Below are positions 28,976-38,863 of a stretch of DNA of 40,371 nucleotides, one piece after another. How positions within the stretch are numbered: position 1 is the first letter of the stretch; each line of letters begins with the position of its first letter. A model generated the notes under the pieces. It did not search any database, was not told where the DNA came from, and saw only the letters and a list, made by a program, of their open reading frames with translations. The position numbers were made by a program, and so were the translations under genes. Origin of the DNA: Hyphomicrobiaceae bacterium (GTDB taxonomy: Bacteria > Pseudomonadota > Alphaproteobacteria > Rhizobiales > Hyphomicrobiaceae); contig JAMXLN010000071.1 in assembly GCA_024281145.1 (NCBI GenBank), forward strand, positions 1 through 40,371, given 5' to 3'.

Positions 28976-30280
28976 ATGAGAAACCGCCACCCGGCGGGCC
29001 AGCGGGATCCCTACCTTGCCCGAACGGGCAGTGCGCTGGCGCGCAGCCCCTCCGAGCGCCTGGAGCCCACCCGCCCGCGGCCCCCGCGCCGGCGCAACCA
29101 GGGCGCTAGGCAGTCGCGGCGAGCGCGCCCGCTCCTGCGCCTTGTGAACGGGCTCTTGACCTTCACGCTGGTGGTGATGATCCTCGCGGGCGCTGCCGCC
29201 TACGTGTTCGACGGCCAGCTCGATGCACCGGGCCCCCTGCAGCAGGCGAAGACCATCGCCATCCCGAAAAATGAAGGCACACTGGAGATCGCCGCGCGCC
29301 TGGAGCGCGAGGGCATGGTCACCGACCGACGGCTGTTTGTCGTCGCCTACCGATGGACGCAGCTCGCAGCGATGATCGAGGGTACCAAGCCGGCTCCCCT
29401 CAAGGCCGGCGACTACTCCGTGCGGCAGTACGCCAGCGTGCGACAGCTGATCGAACTGCTGAGCGAGGGCAAAACCTTGACGTACCGGGTGACGATCCCG
29501 GAAGGCCTTACGAGCTATCAAATCGTCGAACGTTTGAAGGCGGACCCCAACCTGTCCGGCGACATCCAAGCGGTGCCGCCGGAGGGTTCGCTGTTGCCCG
29601 AGACCTTCGTTGTCGAGCGCGGGATGCCGCGCCAGAGCGTTGTCGAGCGCATGCAGGCAGAAGCCCATAAGCTCATCGAAAAGGCATGGGCACATCGCAA
29701 GCGGGACTTGGCGATCAAATCGGCAGAGGAAGCCGTCATCCTGGCCTCGATTGTGGAGAAGGAGACGGGCAGAAGCGACGAGCGTGATCGCGTCGCGGCC
29801 GTGTTCCTCAATCGGCTGCGCCAGAACATGCGCCTGCAATCGGACCCGACCATCCTCTATGGGCTGAGCGGCGGCAAGACGGTGTGGAGCCGACCGATCC
29901 AGAAGCCCGAGATAACGCAGAAGACGACGCACAACACCTACCAGATTGACGGCCTGCCGCCGACGCCGATCTGCAACCCGGGTCGCGCTGCGCTGGAGGC
30001 CGTGCTCAATCCGGCCGATACGAAGGATCTTTATTTCGTGGCCGACGGCGCAGGAGGCCACGTGTTTGCCGAGACGCTCAAGGATCACAATGCCAACGTC
30101 CAGAAATGGCGTGCGACGGAGAAGGAGCTGAGGGGCAAGACCGTGTCACCCACCGCCAATGCGGGCTCGGGCGCGCCCGCCGCAAAGGCGCGTTCCGTCG
30201 TGCGCACCGTGCCTACGGCCAAGACGCCGCCCGACCCATCGGCCGAGCCTGCCACACCCGAGGCCAAGCAAAAGCGCTAG
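28976..30280 (+). CDS. mltG: endolytic murein transglycosylase
   Basis: Single TM, then YceG-type domain: ILASIVEKETGRSDERDRVAAVFLNRLRQNMRLQSDPTILYG...YNTYQIDGLPPTPICNPG-type motif (here HNTYQIDGLPPTPICNPG). Confidence 0.95.
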   Translation: MRNRHPAGQRDPYLARTGSALARSPSERLEPTRPRPPRRRNQGARQSRRARPLLRLVNGLLTFTLVVMILAGAAAYVFDGQLDAPGPLQQAKTIAIPKNEGTLEIAARLEREGMVTDRRLFVVAYRWTQLAAMIEGTKPAPLKAGDYSVRQYASVRQLIELLSEGKTLTYRVTIPEGLTSYQIVERLKADPNLSGDIQAVPPEGSLLPETFVVERGMPRQSVVERMQAEAHKLIEKAWAHRKRDLAIKSAEEAVILASIVEKETGRSDERDRVAAVFLNRLRQNMRLQSDPTILYGLSGGKTVWSRPIQKPEITQKTTHNTYQIDGLPPTPICNPGRAALEAVLNPADTKDLYFVADGAGGHVFAETLKDHNANVQKWRATEKELRGKTVSPTANAGSGAPAAKARSVVRTVPTAKTPPDPSAEPATPEAKQKR

Positions 30281-30389
30281 ACGGCCGGCCTTCCTTGTTC
30301 GCGCGCGTCTGTGCGATTAAAGTCCCACGACCTTTGTTCCAGGTCGGAGTGCTGGCGCAAGGAGCTTCTTCACGTTTACCGACGCCGAC

Positions 30390-31277
30390 ATGACGATCAA
30401 GAGCATGACCGGTTTTGCGCGCTCGGATGGCGCTCTGGGTTCCCTCAGCTGGCACTGGGAGATCCGCTCGGTCAACGGGCGCGGTCTCGATCTGCGGCTG
30501 CGGCTGCCCCCTGGCCATGAGGGGCTGGAGGCGCGGATCCGCGAAGCCGTGGGCAGGCGCATCACCCGCGGCAGTCTCAGCATCAACCTGAACGTGAAGC
30601 GCAGCGAAGGCGAAACACGCCTCAAGCTCAACGAGGCCGCGCTTGCCCAGGTGCTTGCCGCGCTCGACGGTCTCGCGGCGCGCCTGGCGACGGCGCCGCC
30701 ACAGCCCGAGGCGCTGCTGGCGATTAAGGGCGTGCTTGAGGTGGTCGAGCCCGAGGAGAGCGAGGCTGAGCTGCAGGCGCGCAACGCTGCCATGCTGGCA
30801 GGGTTGTCCGAAGCGCTCGAGGGCATGGTGAGGGCCCGCGAGGCGGAAGGGCGGCACTTGAGCGCCATCGTGTTGGAGCAGGTCGCCACGATCGAGCGCC
30901 TGGTTTCAAGAGTGGCCGCATCGCCGTCCCGGTCGCCGGAGGCGATCCGCCAACGCTTGAAGGAGCAACTCGAGCGACTGATCGAGACCGGCGCTCCCCT
31001 CGATGAGGGCCGCCTCTACCAAGAGGCCGCCTTGCTGGCGACGCGGTCTGATGTGGAGGAGGAGCTGAAGCGCCTCGGTGCCCACATCGCCAGCGCACGC
31101 GAGCTCATCGGTTCGGACGCGCCGGCCGGCAGGCGCCTCGACTTCTTGGCGCAGGAGTTCAATCGCGAAGCCAACACGTTGTGTGCCAAGTCGAACGACC
31201 CGGAGACGACGCGGGCCGGACTCGAGCTTAAGGCGGTCATCGACCAGATGCGCGAGCAGGTGCAAAACATCGAGTGA
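30390..31277 (+). CDS. YicC family protein
   Basis: MTIKSMTGFARSDG...WEIRSVNGRGLDLRLRLP...DFLAQEFNREANTLCAKSND. Confidence 0.95.
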   Translation: MTIKSMTGFARSDGALGSLSWHWEIRSVNGRGLDLRLRLPPGHEGLEARIREAVGRRITRGSLSINLNVKRSEGETRLKLNEAALAQVLAALDGLAARLATAPPQPEALLAIKGVLEVVEPEESEAELQARNAAMLAGLSEALEGMVRAREAEGRHLSAIVLEQVATIERLVSRVAASPSRSPEAIRQRLKEQLERLIETGAPLDEGRLYQEAALLATRSDVEEELKRLGAHIASARELIGSDAPAGRRLDFLAQEFNREANTLCAKSNDPETTRAGLELKAVIDQMREQVQNIE

Positions 31278-31963
31278 GCGGAACGGTGGCCGGCGCGGCG
31301 AGCGAGCAAGAGCGGAGCCCAGAAAGCCAAGCGGTGCGCGGGGCGCGGCGTGGGCTGTTGCTCGTGCTGTCCTCGCCCTCGGGCGCGGGCAAGACGACCT
31401 TGGCGCGGCGCCTGCTGGCGGCCGACCCCTCGCTGCGCATGTCGGTCTCCGTGACCACGCGTCCGCCGCGGCCCGGGGAGGTCGACGGCCGCGACTATCG
31501 TTTCATCGACCCTGCCGAGTTTGCCCGCCTTCAAGCTGCCGGCGAGCTTCTCGAATGGGCCGAGGTGCACGGCAATCTCTACGCCACGCCCGAGGCGGCC
31601 GTATTGGAGGCGCTGAAAGCGGGGCTCGACGTGCTCTTCGACATCGATTGGCAAGGTGCGCAGCAGATACGGGAGCGCATGGGCCAGGACGTGGTGAGCG
31701 TTTTCATCCTGCCGCCGGACGGACAGACGCTGGAGCGGCGTTTGCGCGAGCGCGCCCAGGATAGCGAGGACGTCGTGCAGCGCCGCATGGCGGCTGCGGC
31801 CACCGAAATCGGGCACTGGGGCGAATACGACTACGTCATTGTCAACGCGGATTTGCAAACGAGCTTCTCAGGCCTCGCGGCAATTCTGGCTGCCGAGCGG
31901 CTCAAGCGCGTGCGCCAGCCCGACCTCCCCGACTTCGTGCGGGCTGTGCTGGCGGGACTGTGA
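31274..31963 (+). CDS. gmk: guanylate kinase
   Basis: LLLVLSSPSGAGKTTLARRLL...SVSVTTRPPRPGEVDGRDYRFID. GTG start overlaps the yicC stop (GTGA). Confidence 0.95.
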   Translation: MSGTVAGAASEQERSPESQAVRGARRGLLLVLSSPSGAGKTTLARRLLAADPSLRMSVSVTTRPPRPGEVDGRDYRFIDPAEFARLQAAGELLEWAEVHGNLYATPEAAVLEALKAGLDVLFDIDWQGAQQIRERMGQDVVSVFILPPDGQTLERRLRERAQDSEDVVQRRMAAAATEIGHWGEYDYVIVNADLQTSFSGLAAILAAERLKRVRQPDLPDFVRAVLAGL

Positions 31964-31990
31964 GGCCTCCGCCGTTGCCTCTAAAACTCT

Positions 31991-32866
31991 CTACTTTCCT
32001 GGCAGCCGCTCGAACACGTACGCGAGACGAGCGAAATCACGCACGCTCAGCGCTTCGGCGCGCAGCGTTGGCGCGATGCCCGCGGCAGCGAGCAGTGCCT
32101 CGGGCTCTGGGCTCAGCGCGCGCAGGCTCTGGCGCAGCATCTTGCGGCGTTGCCCGAAGGCAGCGGCGGTGACGGCGCCAAGGGTTGCGACGCGGCACGG
32201 CGGCGATGGACTATCGATGGGCGTGAGCTCAACGAGGGCAGACGCCACAGACGGTGTGGGCGTGAAGGCCTCGGGCTTGACGGTGAAGAGCAGGCGCGGG
32301 CGCGTGCGCCACTGGGCGATTACAGCGAGCCTACCATAGGCTTTGGAGCCCGGCGCAGCGACGATGCGCTGCGCTACCTCGCGCTGGAACATCAGCACCA
32401 GTCGCACATACCAGGGCGGCCAAGGTTCGCTCTCGAGCCAACCAATGAGCAGAAGGGTGGCGATGTTGTAGGGCAGATTGGCGGCCACGATCGGCTTGCT
32501 CGCGCCCTTGAGTGCCAGCGCTGACCAGCAGGCGACGAGGGCGTCGGCGTAGCGGACATCGAGGCGACCGGGATAGCGTTGGGCGATGGCCTCCAGGGCT
32601 GGGCGACAGCGTTCGTCGCGTTCCACGGCCACCACCCGCTCCGCGCCCTCCAGAAACAGCGCCCGCGTGAGCCCGCCTGGTCCGGGACCGATCTCGAGGA
32701 CTGTGCAACCCTGCAGGGGCCCGGCTGCGCGCGCGATGCGCCGCGTCAAGTTGAGGTCGAGGATGAAGTTCTGGCCGAGGCTCTTGCGTGCGGTGTGGCC
32801 GAGGCTGCGGATGACCTCGCCGAGCGGTGGCAAGCCGTCGGGGCTTGCTGCCGGCCGCGCGATCAT
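31991..32866 (-). CDS. rsmA: 16S rRNA (adenine1518-N6/adenine1519-N6)-dimethyltransferase
   Basis: KSLGQNFILDLNLTRRIARAA...VLEIGPGPGGLTRALF...ANLPYNIATLLLIGWL. Confidence 0.95.
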   Translation of the reverse strand: MIARPAASPDGLPPLGEVIRSLGHTARKSLGQNFILDLNLTRRIARAAGPLQGCTVLEIGPGPGGLTRALFLEGAERVVAVERDERCRPALEAIAQRYPGRLDVRYADALVACWSALALKGASKPIVAANLPYNIATLLLIGWLESEPWPPWYVRLVLMFQREVAQRIVAAPGSKAYGRLAVIAQWRTRPRLLFTVKPEAFTPTPSVASALVELTPIDSPSPPCRVATLGAVTAAAFGQRRKMLRQSLRALSPEPEALLAAAGIAPTLRAEALSVRDFARLAYVFERLPGK

Positions 32867-33921
32867 GGGCGCGAGGCGATGGGGGCTGCGGCGCGCCGTT
32901 GGCCGATGGCATCGGCCAGGCGGAGCGCGGCGATGAAGCTACCGGCTCGAGCCTTCCCGGTGCCGGCGAGGGCGAAGGCCGTGCCATGATCGGGAGACGT
33001 GCGCACGAACGGCAACCCCAGCGTGACGTTGACACCGCGGTCGAAGGCAAGCGTCTTGATGGGAACCAGCGCCTGGTCGTGATACATGGCCACGGCGGCG
33101 TCATAGGCGGTGCGCGCCTCGACGTGGAAGAGCGTGTCGGCCGAGTGCGGGCCCGTCACCGCAATGCCCTCGGCGGCCACGGCGTCGATCGCGGGCTTGA
33201 TGACCTCGATCTCCTCGCGGCCGATGCGCCCGCCTTCGCCGGCGTGCGGGTTGAGGCCGGTAACGGCGATGCGCGGCCTGGCGATGCCAAAGTCGCCGGC
33301 GAGTGCCGCCGCGGTGATCCGCAGCGTTTCGGCGAGCCGCTGGCGCGTCAGCGCGTGCGGTACGGCGGCGAGCGGAATGTGTACGGTGGCCGGCACGACC
33401 TTCAGTTCCTCGGCCACCAGCATCATGACGGGCACGGGCCGCGCCGCTGCGCCGTGCCGCAGGGCCAGTTCGGCCAGGAACTCGGTGTGCCCCGGATAGG
33501 GCAGTTCGACGCGGTCGAGAGTGCGCTTAACAATGGGGTTGGTGACGATGGCGAGCGCCTCGCCGGCGCATACGGCGGCCACGGCTGCTTCGATGGCCGC
33601 GACGATCGCCCGGTCTTCCCCGCCCGGTGCGGACACCGGCACGGGCCAGACTGGCAGCGCGTGGGAAAAGACGTCCGCCGCCTCGGTGGGGTTGGCGAGC
33701 GTCTTGATGGGAACCTCAAGACCCAAGGTGTGCGCGCGCTCCAGCAGTACGTCCGGGTCGCCGTAAACCACGAAGTTTGGCAGCGCGTCCCGCTGCCGCT
33801 CGCGCCAACTCATCAGCGTGATATCGGGGCCGATCCCCTTGGGGTCGCCCATCGACACCGCGATCGCTGCCGGGCGCCCAGGCTCGCCTCTAGGTCGGCG
33901 CTGGCGGGGCGAAGGGCTCAT
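32863..33921 (-). CDS. pdxA: 4-hydroxythreonine-4-phosphate dehydrogenase
   Basis: AVSMGDPKGIGPDITLMSW...PGHTEFLAEL...AVTGLNPHAGEGGRIGREE...MYHDQALVPIKTLAFDRGVNVTLGLPFVRTSPDHGTAF. Confidence 0.97.
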   Translation of the reverse strand: MSPSPRQRRPRGEPGRPAAIAVSMGDPKGIGPDITLMSWRERQRDALPNFVVYGDPDVLLERAHTLGLEVPIKTLANPTEAADVFSHALPVWPVPVSAPGGEDRAIVAAIEAAVAAVCAGEALAIVTNPIVKRTLDRVELPYPGHTEFLAELALRHGAAARPVPVMMLVAEELKVVPATVHIPLAAVPHALTRQRLAETLRITAAALAGDFGIARPRIAVTGLNPHAGEGGRIGREEIEVIKPAIDAVAAEGIAVTGPHSADTLFHVEARTAYDAAVAMYHDQALVPIKTLAFDRGVNVTLGLPFVRTSPDHGTAFALAGTGKARAGSFIAALRLADAIGQRRAAAPIASRP

Positions 33922-33931
33922 CGCTTACACT

Positions 33932-35149
33932 TCAGCGGTACTCGATGTGGGCATCCTGCCGCAGGTCGCGCAGCTGGCGCTTCGCCATGATCTCAAATTC
34001 CTTCTGCGCCAACTCTTCTTGCGCCTTCTCCCGCTCCTTCTCGTCAGCCTTGATCGAGCGGCGACCGCAAACGGCGTAGATCTCGATGCCGCCCGCCGCC
34101 GTCGCCGGCGGCAGCACATCCCCATCGCGAGCATTGAGCAGCATCGAGCGCGTGGGCTCGGAGATGGCGCTGGGCTTGATGTACTTCAAGTCATCAAACC
34201 TGGCGTTGGCCTCCCTTGCGAGGCCACCCATCGCGTTACAGCCGCCGATCCTTTGGCGCAAGCCGTCGGCCTCGGCATACCGTTTGGCCAGAGCGGCCTG
34301 GTCCAGCTTGGCGGGCGTGGGCAGGGTGATCTTTTGTATCTGCAGCTCTACCGTGTCGGCCCCCGTTTCGCTGGCAGAGCTCGATATCATGCGATCGACG
34401 TCGCGGCTGTTGATGGAGATCTGCGAGGAGAATTTGCGACGCACGACTTCGCGCCAGGCGGCCTGAGCGCGGGTGCGCTCGTTCATCGTGGCAATGTCGA
34501 CGCCCATACCCTTCAGATGTTGCGCGAACTGCTCCTCCGTCATCTTATTGCGATCGGAGAGCGTTTTCATCATGCGGCGGACGTCTGCGTCGCTGATCTC
34601 GATGCCGCCGCGCTTGGCCTCCTGCAGCTTGAGCCGCTCGTCGATCAACTCCTCCTGCGCCTCCTTCTTGAGCTTGGGCATCATCGCGGCGCGGCCCTCC
34701 CGCTGCAGCTGGTCGAGCATGTCGTGCTGCAGCTTCATGACGAATTCCTTCTGCACGGCCTGAGCCTGCTCCTTGTTCGTCACCTTTCGTTCCCGCATCA
34801 AGGCAGTGAGACGATCGTTAATTTTGGGGTCCTTGGTGATCTGCGCCCAGCGCGCCTCGGCTTTGGCCCTGAGCTCAGCGGTTGGGCCGCTCTCGTGCAG
34901 TGCGAGAAAGTTGGCCCGCTGCTGGATCTCATAGGCCGTAATCGGCTCGTCGTTGACGAGCAGGACGATGGCCTGCTCAGACCTTCCGGACTGGCTCGTT
35001 TTTTCGGCCTTGGCGGCGGGCGACTCGGCCGCGGCCTGGCGCGGTGGCGCCTGCGCAACGAGCCGCTCGGAAGCGGTGGCGGCCGCCACGCCGGCAATGA
35101 GCAGGCGGGCGAAGGGCAAGGCCAGACGATGGAGGGCAGAATAATGCAT
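33932..35149 (-). CDS. SurA-like periplasmic chaperone / peptidyl-prolyl isomerase
   Basis: Signal-like N-terminus, SEQAIVLLVNDEPITAYEIQQRANFLAL, SurA-N region, located between pdxA and lptD. Start could be 35149 or 35188. Confidence 0.85.
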   Translation of the reverse strand: MHYSALHRLALPFARLLIAGVAAATASERLVAQAPPRQAAAESPAAKAEKTSQSGRSEQAIVLLVNDEPITAYEIQQRANFLALHESGPTAELRAKAEARWAQITKDPKINDRLTALMRERKVTNKEQAQAVQKEFVMKLQHDMLDQLQREGRAAMMPKLKKEAQEELIDERLKLQEAKRGGIEISDADVRRMMKTLSDRNKMTEEQFAQHLKGMGVDIATMNERTRAQAAWREVVRRKFSSQISINSRDVDRMISSSASETGADTVELQIQKITLPTPAKLDQAALAKRYAEADGLRQRIGGCNAMGGLAREANARFDDLKYIKPSAISEPTRSMLLNARDGDVLPPATAAGGIEIYAVCGRRSIKADEKEREKAQEELAQKEFEIMAKRQLRDLRQDAHIEYR

Positions 35150-35358
35150 GGGAAGAGGCGTGTCCGGAGCGCCGAATCGAACCAACAATCTTACCGCCGA
35201 CGCCCGTTGGCGGCCCCCCCGATTTCCACAGACAACCGTGGCGCCGGCATGGCGATGCGTACGCTCGCGGGGTGCCTAGGGACCGGGCGGGTGCGACGCG
35301 GGCCCGCGGGATGAACGGGGCGAGTTGGGTCGGGGCAGACTCGCCCGTCGGTGGCCGA

Positions 35359-37767
35359 TTACAGCTTGGGTCCGAGATTCTGGTCTCCAAAGATGTGGGC
35401 GGCACCGTTGTAGCTATAGGAGCCGATATTCTTGAGCTCGAAGCGCAGCATTACCGTGCGATCGGGCGTGAGACCGAGCGCGGCGTTCTCCACGAACGTC
35501 TCGATGTAGGTGGCGCTCAGCACAAAGCATTCGTCGGCGTACTTGATCCCAACGGAATCTTGAATGCGCTGGTGCAGATCGAGGTCGTAGCGCATCGCGC
35601 CCAGCAAGCTCCAATTGGTCGTCAGCTTGAGGCCGAGCGTCGTCATGACCTCTTCCTGGCGATCGATCAGGCCGGTCACGGGGTCAAACCCTGTATAGGT
35701 GTAGGCGGCGGTGCCGGTGAGGGGCCCGTAGCTGGCGGTGATGCCTGTATCCTGACGACGCAGCGTCCAGTCCCTCTCGTCGAAGCGGGCCTGGCTGATG
35801 ACGCCGAGGCCGGCGAATGGCGACAGGTAGATACCCGCAACGTAGTCAGATTGGTTCGTCTCCAGTCCGCTGATGGGAGAGAAGTTATACTTCAAGGTCG
35901 GATCGAGACCGGGGTCGGTGTAGGGGTTCACGCCCGCCAACTGGATGCTCTGGCCCACCACGGCACGCGCGTAAGTGCCATTGTTCCCTTGGAAGGTGTA
36001 CTGCACGCCCAGGTTGGCGCGCGTGCCCGTCTCCATGCGGTCATAGCCTGAGAACTTGTCGATGTCGAACAGCAGCGTGTCGTCGAATACGAGGCTCTTG
36101 GCGTCCTCGTTGGGCAAGTGCGATTGGTCGACGGTATTCGGGCGCGCAATGATCTGCGCGGTTGGCGCGATCACGTGGGAGCCGAAGCTGGAATTGGCAA
36201 CGAAGGGATAGGAGTAGAGCACGCCGGCGGCAGCGTTGCCCAGCGCCAGCGTATTATCCGAGAGCGGCGCAAGGGTGATGGGATCGATGCCGTTGTTGTA
36301 GTTGTAAATCTCCCCGCGCGCGTTGAGGAATGGCGTCCACACCTGCCCGATCGGGTCGATCATCTGCCGCCGCCAGTTGGCTTCGACTACGGCGATGTTG
36401 GTGTCGATCCCGTCCGAGCGCGTCATGCTGCGGGCGTGGGCGCTGAAGCTCAGTTCTCCGCCAACCACCGGGGAGCCAACAATGTAGTTGTAGTCGATGA
36501 CCGGATGGACCCAGGAGTTTGAGTAGGGGGTGTCGGTGAGCAATAGGCCGCCGAACTGATAGAGCTTGGCGCTGAAGTAGTTGCGATCGCTCATGCCCTG
36601 CAGGTAGACGGTGTTGACGCGATCGGTCTGCAGGATCGAGTCAAGCTGGTAGAAGCGGCGGAAGCTGTCGTCGCTGTCCATGGTCACGTCCCACCCAAAA
36701 CGCCACCACGAGGCCAGGGAGAACTGGCCCTTTGTCTGCACCGATCCGCGCCAGCCGGCGTCGCTCGCTCCCGAGACGCCCGTGGCATCGCGACCTTGAT
36801 CGATGCCCCAGACGTTGACGGTGTACTCGCCGTTGTCCAGCCGATGCCGCCACTCGCCCTGCAGCAGCGTGCCGTAATTGGACCAGTACTTGGGTGTGAA
36901 GGTGAAATCGTAGTTGGGCGCCAGGGCGAAATAGTAGGGTATCTCGAAGCCAAACCCCAGCGTGGAGGACGAGGAGAAGTTCGGCATCAGGACGCCGGAA
37001 CGGTGCTTAACGGTGGGATCTGGATGCTCGAAGTAGGGCAGATAGACCACCGGAATGCCGAAGAACTCGAATTGCGCATCCTGGTAGATGAGGGTCGCCG
37101 CGCGCTGGTCGTGGATGATGCGCGCCGCACTGATGCACCACAGCGGCGGCGTGCCAGGATCGTTTTTGCAGGGCGTGAACTTGCCCTTCTCGTATTCGGT
37201 GGTGTTGCCTTCCCGCCGGCTTGCGCGCTCCGCGGCGATGCGCGTGTTGTCGGCGGTGACGACGCTGAGCGACTGGATGAAGGCGTCGCGGAAATCGTCA
37301 AGGGCCTCGAAGCGATCGGCCCTTGTGATGCTGCCGTTCGGGTCCTTGAGCTGGGCGTTGCCCTCAGCGATCAGCTTGTTGGTGCTCTGGTCGTAGACCA
37401 CCTGGTCGGCGGTCAGAACGAAGTTGTTGTAGTAGATCTCGACGTTGCCCTGGGCGATCACCCGGCTGCTCTTGGTGTCGTAGAGCAGCTGGTCGGCCTG
37501 CAGATAGAGCGGCTGGGCCTGATCGATCTTGGGTGCAGGACCGAACATGCCGCCGGGCTGCTTGGGGAAGGACGACTGCTGACGGGGCGGGCCGTTGCCG
37601 ATGTAAAGGCTCGGGTCTTGGGCGAGGGAGGGCAGCGCGCCGAGGATCAAGAGGCCAAACGTGATGAGCGAGCCGAGCGCGAAGGCGCGCCGCCGTCGGC
37701 CCATATGACGGCTGCAAACCCGCGTACTGCCGCACTCAGCGTGCAGTTTCCGCGCCCGACGCATCAC
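35359..37767 (-). CDS. lptD: LPS-assembly protein LptD
   Basis: OstA-like N-domain (LYLQADQLLYDTKSSRVIAQGNVEIYYNNFVLTADQVVYDQSTNKLIAEGNAQLKDPNGS), then a large beta-barrel. Exact start uncertain (37704 possible). Confidence 0.93.
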   Translation of the reverse strand: MMRRARKLHAECGSTRVCSRHMGRRRRAFALGSLITFGLLILGALPSLAQDPSLYIGNGPPRQQSSFPKQPGGMFGPAPKIDQAQPLYLQADQLLYDTKSSRVIAQGNVEIYYNNFVLTADQVVYDQSTNKLIAEGNAQLKDPNGSITRADRFEALDDFRDAFIQSLSVVTADNTRIAAERASRREGNTTEYEKGKFTPCKNDPGTPPLWCISAARIIHDQRAATLIYQDAQFEFFGIPVVYLPYFEHPDPTVKHRSGVLMPNFSSSSTLGFGFEIPYYFALAPNYDFTFTPKYWSNYGTLLQGEWRHRLDNGEYTVNVWGIDQGRDATGVSGASDAGWRGSVQTKGQFSLASWWRFGWDVTMDSDDSFRRFYQLDSILQTDRVNTVYLQGMSDRNYFSAKLYQFGGLLLTDTPYSNSWVHPVIDYNYIVGSPVVGGELSFSAHARSMTRSDGIDTNIAVVEANWRRQMIDPIGQVWTPFLNARGEIYNYNNGIDPITLAPLSDNTLALGNAAAGVLYSYPFVANSSFGSHVIAPTAQIIARPNTVDQSHLPNEDAKSLVFDDTLLFDIDKFSGYDRMETGTRANLGVQYTFQGNNGTYARAVVGQSIQLAGVNPYTDPGLDPTLKYNFSPISGLETNQSDYVAGIYLSPFAGLGVISQARFDERDWTLRRQDTGITASYGPLTGTAAYTYTGFDPVTGLIDRQEEVMTTLGLKLTTNWSLLGAMRYDLDLHQRIQDSVGIKYADECFVLSATYIETFVENAALGLTPDRTVMLRFELKNIGSYSYNGAAHIFGDQNLGPKL

Positions 37768-38862
37768 TCAGCCGTCCTCCTGGTGCAGCAACACCGTCAG
37801 CGCAACCAGCAAAGCGAGGCCAATCGGCACCCACACTGCTGTAGTCGGCGACACCAGACCGGCAATTCCGATTTGGCGCGAGACCTCCGTCAGCAGGAAG
37901 AACCCGATCCCCCCGACCATCCCCGTGATGACCATAGTCTGGATCCCACCCGACCGGAATGACCGCAGAGACACAGTGGCGGCCAAAATCACCATCGCCA
38001 TTAGCAGCGCGGGACGCGACAGCAGCAGGGCGTATTGCATGCGGTAGCGAGCCGCAGAAAGTCCAGCCCTCTCAGCGACTTCGATCAGTGATGGGAGCTG
38101 CCAGACGGACACTGCAGTCTCCGAGCCCAACGCCTCGCCGACGCGCTCGCGGGTGAGGTAGGTGCTCACCGTATAGGTGTCGAACGTTTCAGGCTCCCGG
38201 CCCGGACGCGAAACGACAGCCTTTTGCAACTCCCAGTAACCATCGCTCAGGATCGCTTTGGCCGCATCGATGCGCTCCAGGAACCGCCCTTGGGGATCAA
38301 ACTGGTAGACGATGACACCCGACAGAGACAGCCCCTGATTGGCCACGGCGCGGGCACTCATGACCGACTGCCCGTCCGTGCCGTCCTGCCGCAGCCAGGA
38401 TTCCTCGCCCGTTGAGGCGAGCAAGCTCGCTTCCCGACCGAACGCCTCCGCGACCAACCGTTCGGCCTCCGATCGGGCGGCTGCAGCCAGGGGGTTGTAG
38501 ACCGTGACGGCAAACACCCCGAGGAACAGCGTGACCACGACACCAGGCCGCAGGAACTGCCACACCGACATGCCGCCGGCACGCATGACGATGAGTTCGG
38601 ATTTGCGGTTGAGGCTGAGGAGTGCGCCGATGCCCCCGACCAGTACCGCGAACGCCAGCAGGATCTCGGTGAAGGCGGGAAGGCGCAGCGCCGCCATCCA
38701 CAGCAAGGCGAACATCGAGACGTTGGTCGCCCGCCGCGACATGCGCAACAGCTCGACCATGTCGATCATGAAGATCAGCACCGAGCAAACCGCGAACGCT
38801 CCCAGGATCGCGGTCAAGAACCGCTTGGCGACATAGCGGCGCAGTGTGCGCGGGCCCAGCAC
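37768..38862 (-). CDS. lptG: LPS export ABC transporter permease LptG
   Basis: TLRRYVAKRFLTAILGAFAVCSVLIFMIDMVELLR...SELIVMRAGGMSVWQFLRP. GTG start at 38862 next to the lptF stop. Confidence 0.93.
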   Translation of the reverse strand: MLGPRTLRRYVAKRFLTAILGAFAVCSVLIFMIDMVELLRMSRRATNVSMFALLWMAALRLPAFTEILLAFAVLVGGIGALLSLNRKSELIVMRAGGMSVWQFLRPGVVVTLFLGVFAVTVYNPLAAAARSEAERLVAEAFGREASLLASTGEESWLRQDGTDGQSVMSARAVANQGLSLSGVIVYQFDPQGRFLERIDAAKAILSDGYWELQKAVVSRPGREPETFDTYTVSTYLTRERVGEALGSETAVSVWQLPSLIEVAERAGLSAARYRMQYALLLSRPALLMAMVILAATVSLRSFRSGGIQTMVITGMVGGIGFFLLTEVSRQIGIAGLVSPTTAVWVPIGLALLVALTVLLHQEDG

Positions 38863-38863
38863 C

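Noticed and set aside
28589-30088. 499-aa minus-strand ORF across the fabF end and mltG
   Set aside because: Antisense to two clear genes; high-GC spurious ORF.
31962-31981. Hairpin GAGGC...GCCTC between convergent gmk and rsmA
   Set aside because: Only a 5-bp stem with a 10-nt loop and weak T content; too weak to call a terminator.
33818-35314. 498-aa plus-strand ORF over the surA-like gene
   Set aside because: Antisense shadow; low-information Leu/Arg/Gly-rich translation.
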